Positions 1 to 6,456 of a stretch of 7,356 bases of DNA are shown here, piece by piece. This DNA comes from an uncultured Prevotella sp. (GTDB lineage: Bacteria; Bacteroidota; Bacteroidia; Bacteroidales; Bacteroidaceae), in NCBI GenBank assembly GCA_945863825.1, contig CAMBBY010000048.1, forward strand, positions 1 through 7,356, given 5' to 3'. Each line of letters begins with the position of its first letter. The stretch's first letter is position 1. Position numbers and translations under genes: made by a program. A model generated the notes under the pieces. The model was given only the letters and a program-made list of their open reading frames with translations. It searched no databases and was not told the DNA's origin.

Positions 1-44
1 ATTCGCCTTAGTCTCGTGGGCTCGGAGATGTGTATAAGAGACAG
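1..44 (+). other. Illumina Nextera i7-side adapter (sequencing artefact)
   Basis: The sequence reads as two bases of P7 flank, an 8-base index TCGCCTTA (which I recognise as N701), the GTCTCGTGGGCTCGG primer site, and the 19-base Tn5 mosaic end AGATGTGTATAAGAGACAG. Bases 7313-7356 are its exact reverse complement. It is synthetic library sequence left on the contig, not genomic DNA. Any reading frame that starts in it, for instance at GTG 16 or ATG 28, gains a spurious N-terminus containing MCIRDR. Confidence 0.98.
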
Positions 45-45
45 G

Positions 46-3000
46 GGTACCGGCGACATCTCTCACCGCTGGGAAACCATGCCATCATGGAACACCTCCG
101 GCGACTTGCAGAGGTCTATCGCCTTTGATGGTGAGTACTACTATACCACCTCTTCCGTAGAGTTGGGTAAGTTCTGGAAGTACGACAAGAACGGTAAGTT
201 CATCGAGCAGTTCTCTATACCAGAGATGTATTACAAGCTCTACGACCTTGCCTTCGACGGCCGCTACTTCTACGGCAGTGACTGGTCTAACCGTATCTTC
301 AAGCTCGATTTCGACAACCATCGCATCGTGGATGTCATCACCGTGGGTGGTGTTTCCGACCTGAAGATTACCCACTGTACCTACGATCCAGCCTACGACG
401 GCTTCTGGATTGGTACCTTTACAACCATCGGATTGGTTGACCGCAAGGGTAAGTTTATCCGTAAGATGGCTGCCTTGACTACTGATGGCAACATCGCTGT
501 CTATGGTTCTGCCTACGATAACGTAACTCCTGGAGGTCCATACCTCTGGTTGTCTGATATGACTGCTGAGTCTTCAGATAAGTTTGATAAGCTGCAGCTC
601 CGTCAGTATGATATCGCCAAGGGTGTATTGACTGATGTGAAGCACGTATTGACCGATGTTCCTGGTTATGTATTGGGTGGTCAGGCCACTGGTCAGAACT
701 ATGTCTGCGGTCTGTTCTCTTCTATGGATGTAGTTCCAGGCAAGTTGGTTCTGATGGGAATACTCAACCAGAGTCCTAACCTGGTATTCAACTATACCCT
801 GGCAGAGACTAACAAGTGGCTTAACCTCTCTCCTAAGCATGGTACGCTGGAGCCGGGTGCTGAGCAGGTAATCAACGTAGGTCTCGATGCTCTGGAGGCA
901 AAGAAGGGCGACAGCTATGCAACAACAGCTACTCTGTTCACCAACCCAGAGTTGGAAGCACAGACCATCAGCTTCAACCTGAATGCCACATCTGAGTCTT
1001 CTACTCCACGTCCGTTGAGCCTGAAGGCTGAGCCTAAGGCTGCCTCTGCCGTACTCACATGGGCTAAGGGCAATGGTGCTGCCGTGGCAGATGGATATAA
1101 TGTATATCGCAACCACGTGAAGGTGAATGCCACTCCAGTGAAGGAGATGCAGTTCACGGATACCAAGCTGGTTTATGGCAAGTATTCTTATCAGGTGACA
1201 GCGGTTTACAATGGCAAGGAGTCGGCAAAGAGCGATTCTGTGGTTGCCTTCGTCAGCGATGGTGCTCAGTATTATGCTCCTCTCAACCTGACTTCAAGCA
1301 TCAAGAACAACAAGAATGTTCACCTGAACTGGGATTCTCCATTGTTAGAGGCTGCCCATCGTGATACCATGAGCTGGGCTACCGGCAAGCACGAGGATGA
1401 GCTGGGTCTGGCTTCAGGCGGTTACTTCTTCGCAGGTGCCAAGTGGGATGCTGAGGATTATATTCCTTACCGCAACAAGAAGGTTTCTTCTGTTTCCATC
1501 CAGTTGGTTAACACGGTTACCTATCTTGCACCTCGTATCTATGAGGATGGCAACATCATCTACAGCAAGAAATATAGAGGCGAAATCAAGTATGACGGTT
1601 CATTCACCGATATTCCATTGGATAAGGATATTATCCTGAAGCCAGGACATTCTTATATCTTCGCATTCCAGATCATGAACGATGCGGATGTACATCCTCT
1701 GAGTCTCGACGACAGCAAGGCTGTGAACGGCAAGGGTAACTTGCTCTCTGTAGATGGCAAGAACTGGTTTACTGCAGCTGAGTCTGCCATTAGCGGTAAC
1801 TTGAACATCCGCGTAAACGTGGGTCCTAACAGCAACGATACTGAGGCAACCCCTATGGGTTACAACATCTATCGTGATGGCGTGAAGGTGAACAGCACTC
1901 CTGTGGCTGGTCAGTCATTCGATGACGTTCTCTCTAACGCAGGTACCTACAGCTATCAGGTAACATCTGTATATGCTGATGGCGGTGAGTCTGAGTTTGG
2001 CGGCAAGACTTCTGTTGAGGCTTATGCCATCGAGAACCAGACGGCTCCTCATCATCTGGATGCTACTGTAACCCGCAACCGCGACATCTCACTCCGTTGG
2101 GATGCTCCTACCGTTTCAGAGATGTCAATCCCTGCAGATGTGGCTAAGCGTCCTGTAACAACCGATGCTGATGCGCCTGAGTTCGTAAGAGAATTCGACG
2201 GTGCGAAGTCTTCTATGGCTGTGGCTACCGACGGCAAGTACATCTATACCTCTATCTATAACGAGGATGGTAGAATCGATGTATTCTCTATGGATGGCAA
2301 GAAGGTGAAGAGCTGCGTGGTAAGCGATATCGACGGTATCCGTAACCTGGCTTACGATGGTCAGTATCTCTATGCAGGCGACTACAGCACCAAGATGCAC
2401 GTCATCAATCCTGTTACCATGAAGTTGATGAAGAGCATCGATATCTCTGAGTACTCACGCCACTTGGCTTACATCCCAACACTGGATGGCGGCAAGGGCG
2501 GCTTCGAGGTTGGTGACTGGGAGACCAGCATCTACATGGCTAAGGATGGTAGCAAGTTGGCTACAGGTCCTGTCCTGAAGGGTGCTTCCGGCACAGCTTA
2601 CTACGATGGCAAGCTCTATGCTTTCGAGCAGGGCAATGAGGCGAATGCCTATACCATCGGCATCTATGATATGGCAAGCGGTGAGCGTGTAGGCTCGCTC
2701 GATATGGGCAAGTATCTTGAGATTGACAACATCTCTTCTTACAAGGCAGGTGGTATGTCTTCGTTCGTATCTCCTGAGGGCATCACTTACATGTTGCTCG
2801 CTCTGCAGCGCCAGGGTGCTGCTACCAAGTTCGTCGTTCTGGATATGGGTGGCTTGAACACTGTGGCAGGTTACAATGTATATCGCAATGGCGAAAAACT
2901 GAATGGCGAACCTCTTACTCGTCGTTTCTATCAGGAGACTATGAGCCAGGAGGGCAATTACGACTACAGCGTAGAGACCGTTTATATTGATGGTACTACT

Positions 3001-4854
3001 TCGGCTAAGTCGGCTGTTGCCACAGCTACTATCGTGGCTTCTGGTGAGGCTAAGGTTCCTGAGAATGTACAGGCAGTGCAGTCAACCTATGGTTACAACG
3101 TGCTCCTCTCGTTCAAGGATCCTGATATGTACAAGGCTGCAGCTTCCGTGAACTCATTCGAGTCTTCTGTAGATGGTACAGAGGTATTCGGTGCTGAGGG
3201 CGAGAGCTACAAGTCAAACTGGATGGTAAGTTCCGACTACTCATTCGATGGTAGCAAGTCGATTGTTGCCGGTCAGAAGGCTGAGGCTTTCGGTGTCGTG
3301 AAGGCAGAGAATATGAAGTATGTTCGTCTTGCAGCCAGAAATGCTGATGACCATAAGGGTGATGGAACATTCGATATCTACTATTCTGTAGGTGGTACTC
3401 ATCGTGACAACTTCATCCGTCTGCAGACTGTGACAACCACAGAGCAATGGCAGGATGTGATGTGCGAGTTGCCTGAGGGTACAGAGTACATCGGCTTGGC
3501 TAAGGCTGCGGGTAATCCAGACCAGTATATCGACGGTGTAAGCTTCTACAAGGAGGCACCTCAGACCGACTGCTACGGATTCGACATCTATCGCAACGGC
3601 GAGAAGATTACAGCTTCTCCGGTACAGGGCATCTCTTACGTAGATCACAACCTTTTGATTGGTCATTATGATTATCAGGTGAAGCTGGTTACCAAGAACT
3701 CTGCCGAGAGTGAGTTGAGTGATGCAGTAAGTCTCGATCTCTATTATGACAATGGTAGTCTGGCTCCAACCTCTCTGCGTGTAGAGAACAATGGTGGTAC
3801 CAGAAACCTGACCTGGCAGACTCCTGCTCTGGGTGAGCCTATCTACTTGCGTTGGCACAATGGCAACTGCTACGATGCTGCCGGTCAGCCTAACGGTGGT
3901 GCCTTCTTCGCAGGAGTCAACTGGTTTGCTGAGGATTTGAAGGATTACGGTCATCTGGCATTGAGTGATGTAGAGGTTTACATCAATCAGATTCCTGATG
4001 CTCTTTATGTATTGGTATATCAGAACAACACGTTGGTTCGCCAGCAGTTTGTTCCAAGCCTGAAGGAGTATGCCTTCAATACCATTCATCTTGACGAGCC
4101 ACTCCCAATCGACCCTACCAAGAGTCTCCGTGTGGCAGTATATGTAGAGCACAACCAGATTACAGTGCCTCTGGGTTACGATAAGGGCCCTGCTCGCAGT
4201 GGCCGTGGCGACCTTTATTCTTCTGATGGTATCTCATGGAGTACGATGGAGGATTCAGGTACTGATATCGATGCCAACTGGAACATTTCCATCGGTTTGA
4301 GTCCATACTCTCCTGCTACTTCCATGAAGGCAAGAAAGCTGGGTGCTGATGTTCTCTCATTCAAGCCAAAGGCGAATGTATCTGCTGCACCTTTGAAGGT
4401 GGCTCATGTGGCTCAGGGCTCAACTTCTCAGAAGAATGCCTTCTTGGGTTACAATGTTTACCTCAATGGTGATAAGTTGAACAACGACTTCATCTCTGGT
4501 AATTCATACACAGATAATTCTTCTGTTGTTGGCAATTATCTTGAGTATCAGGTAGCTGCCGCTTATTCTGTTACTGGTGAGCAGTATTCTAACAAGGTGA
4601 CTCTTGTTGTTACTGGCATCGATGGTGTAACAGCCGATAAGTTGAAGATTACTATTGCTGGCAGCACATTGCGTATTGTGGGTGCTCATGCAGGTGACAA
4701 GGTAGCTGTTTATGCTACTGATGGTAAGTTGGTAGTAAATAGTGTTGTAACCGACGATTATGTTCAGAACATTTCATTGTCATTATTGCCAGCCGGCACA
4801 TACATCGTGAAGGTAGGTCATGATACCGTGAAGGTTCGTGTATCTCGTCGATAA
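46..4854 (+). CDS. Giant secreted multi-FN3 / beta-propeller protein with T9SS type A-like sorting domain, 5' truncated
   Basis: The frame is open from the adapter junction to TAA at 4852-4854, leaving 1602 native residues (residue 1 is the codon at 46). The true start and any signal peptide are lost. Domains in order: beta-propeller-like repeats (about 1-245, with recurring xAFDGxYxY strands); an Ig-like domain (about 255-316, containing WLNLSPKHGTLEPG); an ordinary FN3 domain (about 321-404, GYNVYRN at 1093); and four FN3-like domains (about 411-661, 667-999, 1004-1233, 1240-1523). Each of these four is split between the LxWxxP strand and the GYNVYRNG strand by 150-255 residues. The inserts are a sandwich-like domain, a second propeller-like segment, a different jelly-roll-like domain, and a copy of the first sandwich type. 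The last 78 residues (VYATDGKLV, then LPAGTYIVKV and KVRV) fit a T9SS type A C-terminal signal, so the protein is probably exported across the outer membrane and attached to the surface or released. No catalytic motif is visible; adhesion, glycan or protein binding are guesses. Domain calls are by eye. A strong terminator follows 23 bases after the stop. Confidence 0.85.
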   Translation, partial: GTGDISHRWETMPSWNTSGDLQRSIAFDGEYYYTTSSVELGKFWKYDKNGKFIEQFSIPEMYYKLYDLAFDGRYFYGSDWSNRIFKLDFDNHRIVDVITVGGVSDLKITHCTYDPAYDGFWIGTFTTIGLVDRKGKFIRKMAALTTDGNIAVYGSAYDNVTPGGPYLWLSDMTAESSDKFDKLQLRQYDIAKGVLTDVKHVLTDVPGYVLGGQATGQNYVCGLFSSMDVVPGKLVLMGILNQSPNLVFNYTLAETNKWLNLSPKHGTLEPGAEQVINVGLDALEAKKGDSYATTATLFTNPELEAQTISFNLNATSESSTPRPLSLKAEPKAASAVLTWAKGNGAAVADGYNVYRNHVKVNATPVKEMQFTDTKLVYGKYSYQVTAVYNGKESAKSDSVVAFVSDGAQYYAPLNLTSSIKNNKNVHLNWDSPLLEAAHRDTMSWATGKHEDELGLASGGYFFAGAKWDAEDYIPYRNKKVSSVSIQLVNTVTYLAPRIYEDGNIIYSKKYRGEIKYDGSFTDIPLDKDIILKPGHSYIFAFQIMNDADVHPLSLDDSKAVNGKGNLLSVDGKNWFTAAESAISGNLNIRVNVGPNSNDTEATPMGYNIYRDGVKVNSTPVAGQSFDDVLSNAGTYSYQVTSVYADGGESEFGGKTSVEAYAIENQTAPHHLDATVTRNRDISLRWDAPTVSEMSIPADVAKRPVTTDADAPEFVREFDGAKSSMAVATDGKYIYTSIYNEDGRIDVFSMDGKKVKSCVVSDIDGIRNLAYDGQYLYAGDYSTKMHVINPVTMKLMKSIDISEYSRHLAYIPTLDGGKGGFEVGDWETSIYMAKDGSKLATGPVLKGASGTAYYDGKLYAFEQGNEANAYTIGIYDMASGERVGSLDMGKYLEIDNISSYKAGGMSSFVSPEGITYMLLALQRQGAATKFVVLDMGGLNTVAGYNVYRNGEKLNGEPLTRRFYQETMSQEGNYDYSVETVYIDGTTSAKSAVATATIVASGEAKVPENVQAVQSTYGYNVLLSFKDPDMYKAAASVNSFESSVDGTEVFGAEGESYKSNWMVSSDYSFDGSKSIVAGQKAEAFGVVKAENMKYVRLAARNADDHKGDGTFDIYYSVGGTHRDNFIRLQTVTTTEQWQDVMCELPEGTEYIGLAKAAGNPDQYIDGVSFYKEAPQTDCYGFDIYRNGEKITASPVQGISYVDHNLLIGHYDYQVKLVTKNSAESELSDAVSLDLYYDNGSLAPTSLRVENNGGTRNLTWQTPALGEPIYLRWHNGNCYDAAGQPNGGAFFAGVNWFAEDLKDYGHLALSDVEVYINQIPDALYVLVYQNNTLVRQQFVPSLKEYAFNTIHLDEPLPIDPTKSLRVAVYVEHNQITVPLGYDKGPARSGRGDLYSSDGISWSTMEDSGTDIDANWNISIGLSPYSPATSMKARKLGADVLSFKPKANVSAAPLKVAHVAQGSTSQKNAFLGYNVYLNGDKLNNDFISGNSYTDNSSVVGNYLEYQVAAAYSVTGEQYSNKVTLVVTGIDGVTADKLKITIAGSTLRIVGAHAGDKVAVYATDGKLVVNSVVTDDYVQNISLSLLPAGTYIVKVGHDTVKVRVSRR

Positions 4855-4877
4855 GATTCGATTATAAACAAAAAAAG

Positions 4878-4916
4878 AAGGGTGTGTCATAACTACATGA
4901 CGCACCCTTTTTCTAT
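4878..4916 (+). terminator. Intrinsic terminator of the giant surface-protein gene
   Basis: A 13-base-pair stem (4878-4890 with 4897-4909, one G-U pair) closes a 6-base loop, AACTAC. A run of T follows (TTTTT, then CTATTTCT), and an A-rich stretch precedes the stem. It lies 23 bases after the TAA of the upstream gene. It is a textbook Rho-independent terminator; the A-run on the other side could give some activity in the opposite direction too. Confidence 0.9.
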
Positions 4917-5015
4917 TTCTATTTTTCTACAAGCAATGCTAAATCATAATATTTTTCGACTACACTCCCTATTCTCCAAAATACTCTTTTAAATTTCCTT
5001 CTCTGCCCGGGTATA
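4917..5015. other. AT-rich intergenic stretch without recognised features
   Basis: About 100 bases between the first terminator and the GC-rich hairpin. The sequence is pyrimidine- and T-rich, with no convincing open frame, promoter box or RNA gene on either strand. The segment CTCTGCCCGGGTA near 5001-5013 partly resembles, in inverted orientation, GTGGGTACAGGGG at 5067-5079, so its end may belong to a larger imperfect palindrome around the next hairpin. Confidence 0.5.
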
Positions 5016-5061
5016 TTTTTCTCCCTGCCCACGCAAGAATTTTTCCGTGGGCAGGGAAAAA
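5016..5061. repeat. GC-rich inverted repeat / hairpin
   Basis: CCCTGCCCACG at 5023-5033 is perfectly complementary to CGTGGGCAGGG at 5046-5056 around a 12-base loop. One more T-A pair and, after a mismatch, three further T-A pairs extend it (5018-5020 with 5059-5061). With T-runs on the left and A-runs on the right it could act as a terminator for transcription on the minus strand, or be a small repetitive palindromic element. No gene on the minus strand clearly needs it. Confidence 0.7.
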
Positions 5062-5095
5062 TAAAAGTGGGTACAGGGGAATTGCTTTCACATCG

Positions 5096-5138
5096 GAGGG
5101 TGTATCATGGAATTATGACACACCCTCTTCTTTGTTTT
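5096..5138 (+). terminator. Second terminator-like hairpin, near-copy of the 4878 stem
   Basis: GAGGGTGTATCAT at 5096-5108 pairs with ATGACACACCCTC at 5115-5127 with one A-C mismatch and a 6-base loop, GGAATT. TCTTCTTTGTTTT follows, so it has the form of a plus-strand terminator. Its stem differs from the first hairpin by one base in each arm, while the loops are unrelated. No plus-strand gene lies between the two hairpins, so it may be a back-up terminator, or one end of a small duplicated or inserted segment. Confidence 0.65.
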
Positions 5139-5229
5139 AACCAAATCCTCGATGATGAAGCGAGCCACCTCGTTTCGTGAGTAACGCTTGCTTGTTGAAT
5201 TCGCGAACGGTCTTATAGTTCGAATTAAG
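5137..5229 (-). pseudogene. Possible relic coding fragment on the minus strand
   Basis: Read on the minus strand this stretch is open for 30 codons and ends in TAA at 5137-5139. It encodes a basic peptide containing TVREFNKQALLTKRGG and ending LHHRGFG. There is no ATG, and a TAA at 5230-5232 lies directly upstream in frame. From memory this peptide resembles a short sequence that recurs in hypothetical proteins of Prevotella genomes, which would make it a dispersed repeat or gene remnant; I cannot confirm this here. A second minus frame over the same bases (with SRNEVARFIIEDLVK) is also open, so the correct frame is uncertain. Confidence 0.3.
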
Positions 5230-5292
5230 TTAAATATTTATAAAAGTTTTGATTGAAAACTCGTAACTTACACATAATTAAATAAAAATGTG

Positions 5293-5300
5293 TAATTTTG
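5293..5300 (+). promoter_or_regulatory. Bacteroidetes-type -7 promoter box (TAATTTTG) for the rplM operon
   Basis: TAATTTTG exactly fits the TAnnTTTG -7 consensus of the Bacteroidetes primary sigma factor, and sits in an AT-rich region upstream of the first ribosomal gene. The expected -33 TTG is not clear at the usual spacing of about 19-21 bases; the region there reads TTACAC. Transcription would begin near 5304-5308, giving a leader of about 150 bases. Confidence 0.7.
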
Positions 5301-5304
5301 CAGT

Positions 5305-5454
5305 CCGATTATTTCGGGGATACACTTAGAGTCCCCTGGACTGGTGTGTTAATAGCAATGTCCTGTGGCCGGGATTTGCGGTTAGAGAATCACCTGTCCG
5401 AAATAGTGAGTAAAAAGATTAAAAACGTTTTTTAGTAGTAATTTAAATTTTAAA
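5305..5454 (+). promoter_or_regulatory. Structured 5' leader of rplM (candidate ribosomal-protein autoregulatory RNA)
   Basis: This untranslated stretch is richer in GC than its surroundings and folds by eye into a branched structure. 5308-5317 pairs with 5398-5407 (10 pairs, one G-U) and would close the domain. Inside, GGACTGGTG (5338-5346) pairs with CACCTGTCC (5391-5399, one mismatch), GGGGA (5316-5320) with TCCCC (5332-5336), and GCAA with TTGC (5355-5358 with 5376-5379). Some of these exclude each other, so alternative folds are possible. The last 45 bases before ATG are A/T-rich and unstructured. The position fits feedback control by L13 or S9, as known for L13 leaders of other phyla, but this is inference and I do not assign a known family. 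Confidence 0.5.
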
Positions 5455-5916
5455 ATGGACACATTAGGTTTCAAGACTATCTCCGTAAACAAGGAGACAG
5501 CTAAGAAAGAGTGGGTTGTAATCGACGCAACAGACCAGATAGTTGGTCGTCTTTGCTCAAAGGTAGCAAAGTTGCTCCGCGGTAAGTACAAGCCAACTTT
5601 CACTCCACACGTAGATTGTGGTGACAACGTAATCATTATCAATGCAGCAAAGGCTGTATTCTCTGGTAAGAAAGAGACTGATAAGATTTACACACGTTAC
5701 ACTGGTTATCCTGGCGGTCAGCGCTTCAACACTCCAGCTGAGTTGCGCAAGCGTCCAGACGGTATGGATAAGATCCTTCGTCACGCTATCAAGGGTATGT
5801 TGCCAAAGGGTTCTCTCGGCCGTTCTTTGATGGACAACCTCTTCATTTACGATGGCACAGAGCACAAGCATGAGGCTCAGCAGCCAAAGGCAATTGATAT
5901 TAACCAGTATAAATAA
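5455..5916 (+). CDS. rplM: 50S ribosomal protein L13
   Basis: A complete 153-residue L13, an early-assembling protein that binds 23S rRNA in the large subunit. The family is clear from VVIDATDQIVGRLCSKVAKL near the N-terminus, the RYTGYPGG segment (residues about 81-88) and the L13 signature around residues 112-134 (IKGMLPKGSLGRSLMDNLF followed by IYDG). The C-terminal EHKHEAQQP segment is also typical. Length is slightly above the E. coli protein (142), as is common in Bacteroidetes. The ATG at 5455 gives the expected N-terminus; it is preceded by an A/T-rich stretch with no Shine-Dalgarno sequence, normal in this phylum. It is the first gene of the operon, behind a TAATTTTG promoter box and a structured leader, and rpsI follows after 10 bases. 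Confidence 0.98.
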   Translation: MDTLGFKTISVNKETAKKEWVVIDATDQIVGRLCSKVAKLLRGKYKPTFTPHVDCGDNVIIINAAKAVFSGKKETDKIYTRYTGYPGGQRFNTPAELRKRPDGMDKILRHAIKGMLPKGSLGRSLMDNLFIYDGTEHKHEAQQPKAIDINQYK

Positions 5917-5926
5917 TTAAGGTAGA

Positions 5927-6313
5927 ATGGAAGTAATTAATGCAATTGGTCGCCGCAAGAGCGCTGTAGCTCGTGTTTACCTCACAGAGGGTACCGGTAA
6001 GATCACAATCAACAAGAAAGATATTGAGACATATTTCCCATCAGCAATCCTTCGCTATGTAGTAAAGCAGCCATTGCAGTTGCTCGAGGCTGAGGGTAAG
6101 TATGATATTAAGGCAAACCTCGACGGTGGTGGTTTCACCGGTCAGAGCCAGGCACTCCGCCTCGCTATCGCTCGCGCACTCGTTAAGATCGACGCAGAGG
6201 ATAAGAAGGCTTTGAAGGATGCAGGCTTCATGACACGTGATTCACGTGCTGTAGAGCGTAAGAAGCCAGGTCAGCCAAAGGCTCGTCGTCGCTTCCAGTT
6301 CAGCAAGCGTTAA
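5927..6313 (+). CDS. rpsI: 30S ribosomal protein S9
   Basis: A complete 128-residue S9, the small-subunit head protein whose C-terminal tail reaches the P-site tRNA. Evidence is the N-terminal AIGRRKSAVARVYL, the S9 signature GGGFTGQSQALRLAIARAL (residues about 67-85), the basic RKKPGQPKARRR segment, and the near-invariant SKR C-terminus. Full length for the family. It starts 10 bases after the rplM stop; AAGG at 5919-5922 is only 4 bases from the ATG and is at best a weak ribosome binding site, so translation may be helped by coupling to rplM. The rplM-rpsI pair is conserved across most bacteria. A 259-base gap follows before rpsB. Confidence 0.98.
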   Translation: MEVINAIGRRKSAVARVYLTEGTGKITINKKDIETYFPSAILRYVVKQPLQLLEAEGKYDIKANLDGGGFTGQSQALRLAIARALVKIDAEDKKALKDAGFMTRDSRAVERKKPGQPKARRRFQFSKR

Positions 6314-6320
6314 TCTTTGG

Positions 6321-6456
6321 AAGTGAAGAACGAAGAGTGAAGAGTGAAGAATTCTCTTGCTTGATGTTCTTTATGGAAGCAGAAAGATTTAAAAAGTGCT
6401 GAGTAAAGAGGAAAAGGGTGTTGAATTCTTCACTCTTCGTTCTTCACTCTTCACTT
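6321..6456. repeat. 136-bp inverted repeat with GTGAAGA heptad arms (MITE/REP-like)
   Basis: The left arm, 6321-6354, consists of AAGTGAAGA, then ACGAAGA, GTGAAGA, GTGAAGA and TTC. The right arm, 6423-6456, is its inverted counterpart with the two central heptads exchanged. The 34-base arms match at 30 positions. In a plus-strand transcript two of the four differences become G-U pairs, leaving two mismatches. Both arms end internally in GAATTC-type sequence. The 68-base centre (6355-6422) has no open frame of note. The element begins 7 bases after the rpsI stop codon. It looks like a non-coding dispersed repeat; no transposase or clear target duplication is visible. Confidence 0.8.

Noticed and set aside
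16..45. GTG 16 or ATG 28 as the start of the giant protein
   Set aside because: Both lie in the adapter; the first ten residues are translated library sequence. The real start is beyond the contig.
574..1116. A 180-codon minus-strand open frame
   Set aside because: Antisense shadow of the propeller and Ig-like regions, with no domain pattern and no promoter or start context.
3241..4152. A 303-codon open frame on the minus strand inside the giant surface-protein gene
   Set aside because: It lies fully antisense to a frame with clear domains and repeated strand motifs. The encoded sequence shows no recognisable family, and long antisense frames are common opposite biased coding sequence.
46..4854. 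Assignment as a protease or glycoside hydrolase
   Set aside because: No catalytic motif of gingipain-type peptidases or of a hydrolase family is visible; only propeller, Ig/FN3-like, sandwich and sorting domains are seen in the part present.
5305..5454. Known L13 leader family of Firmicutes
   Set aside because: I could not match the pairing pattern to that family from memory and the phylum differs, so no family name is assigned.
5642..5830. Small plus-strand open frame overlapping rplM
   Set aside because: Out-of-frame shadow of L13, whose own frame is conserved from end to end.
6321..6456. CRISPR-like array from the repeated GTGAAGA units
   Set aside because: The units are 7 bases long and directly adjacent without spacers, and they occur in two inverted arms; no cas genes are present.
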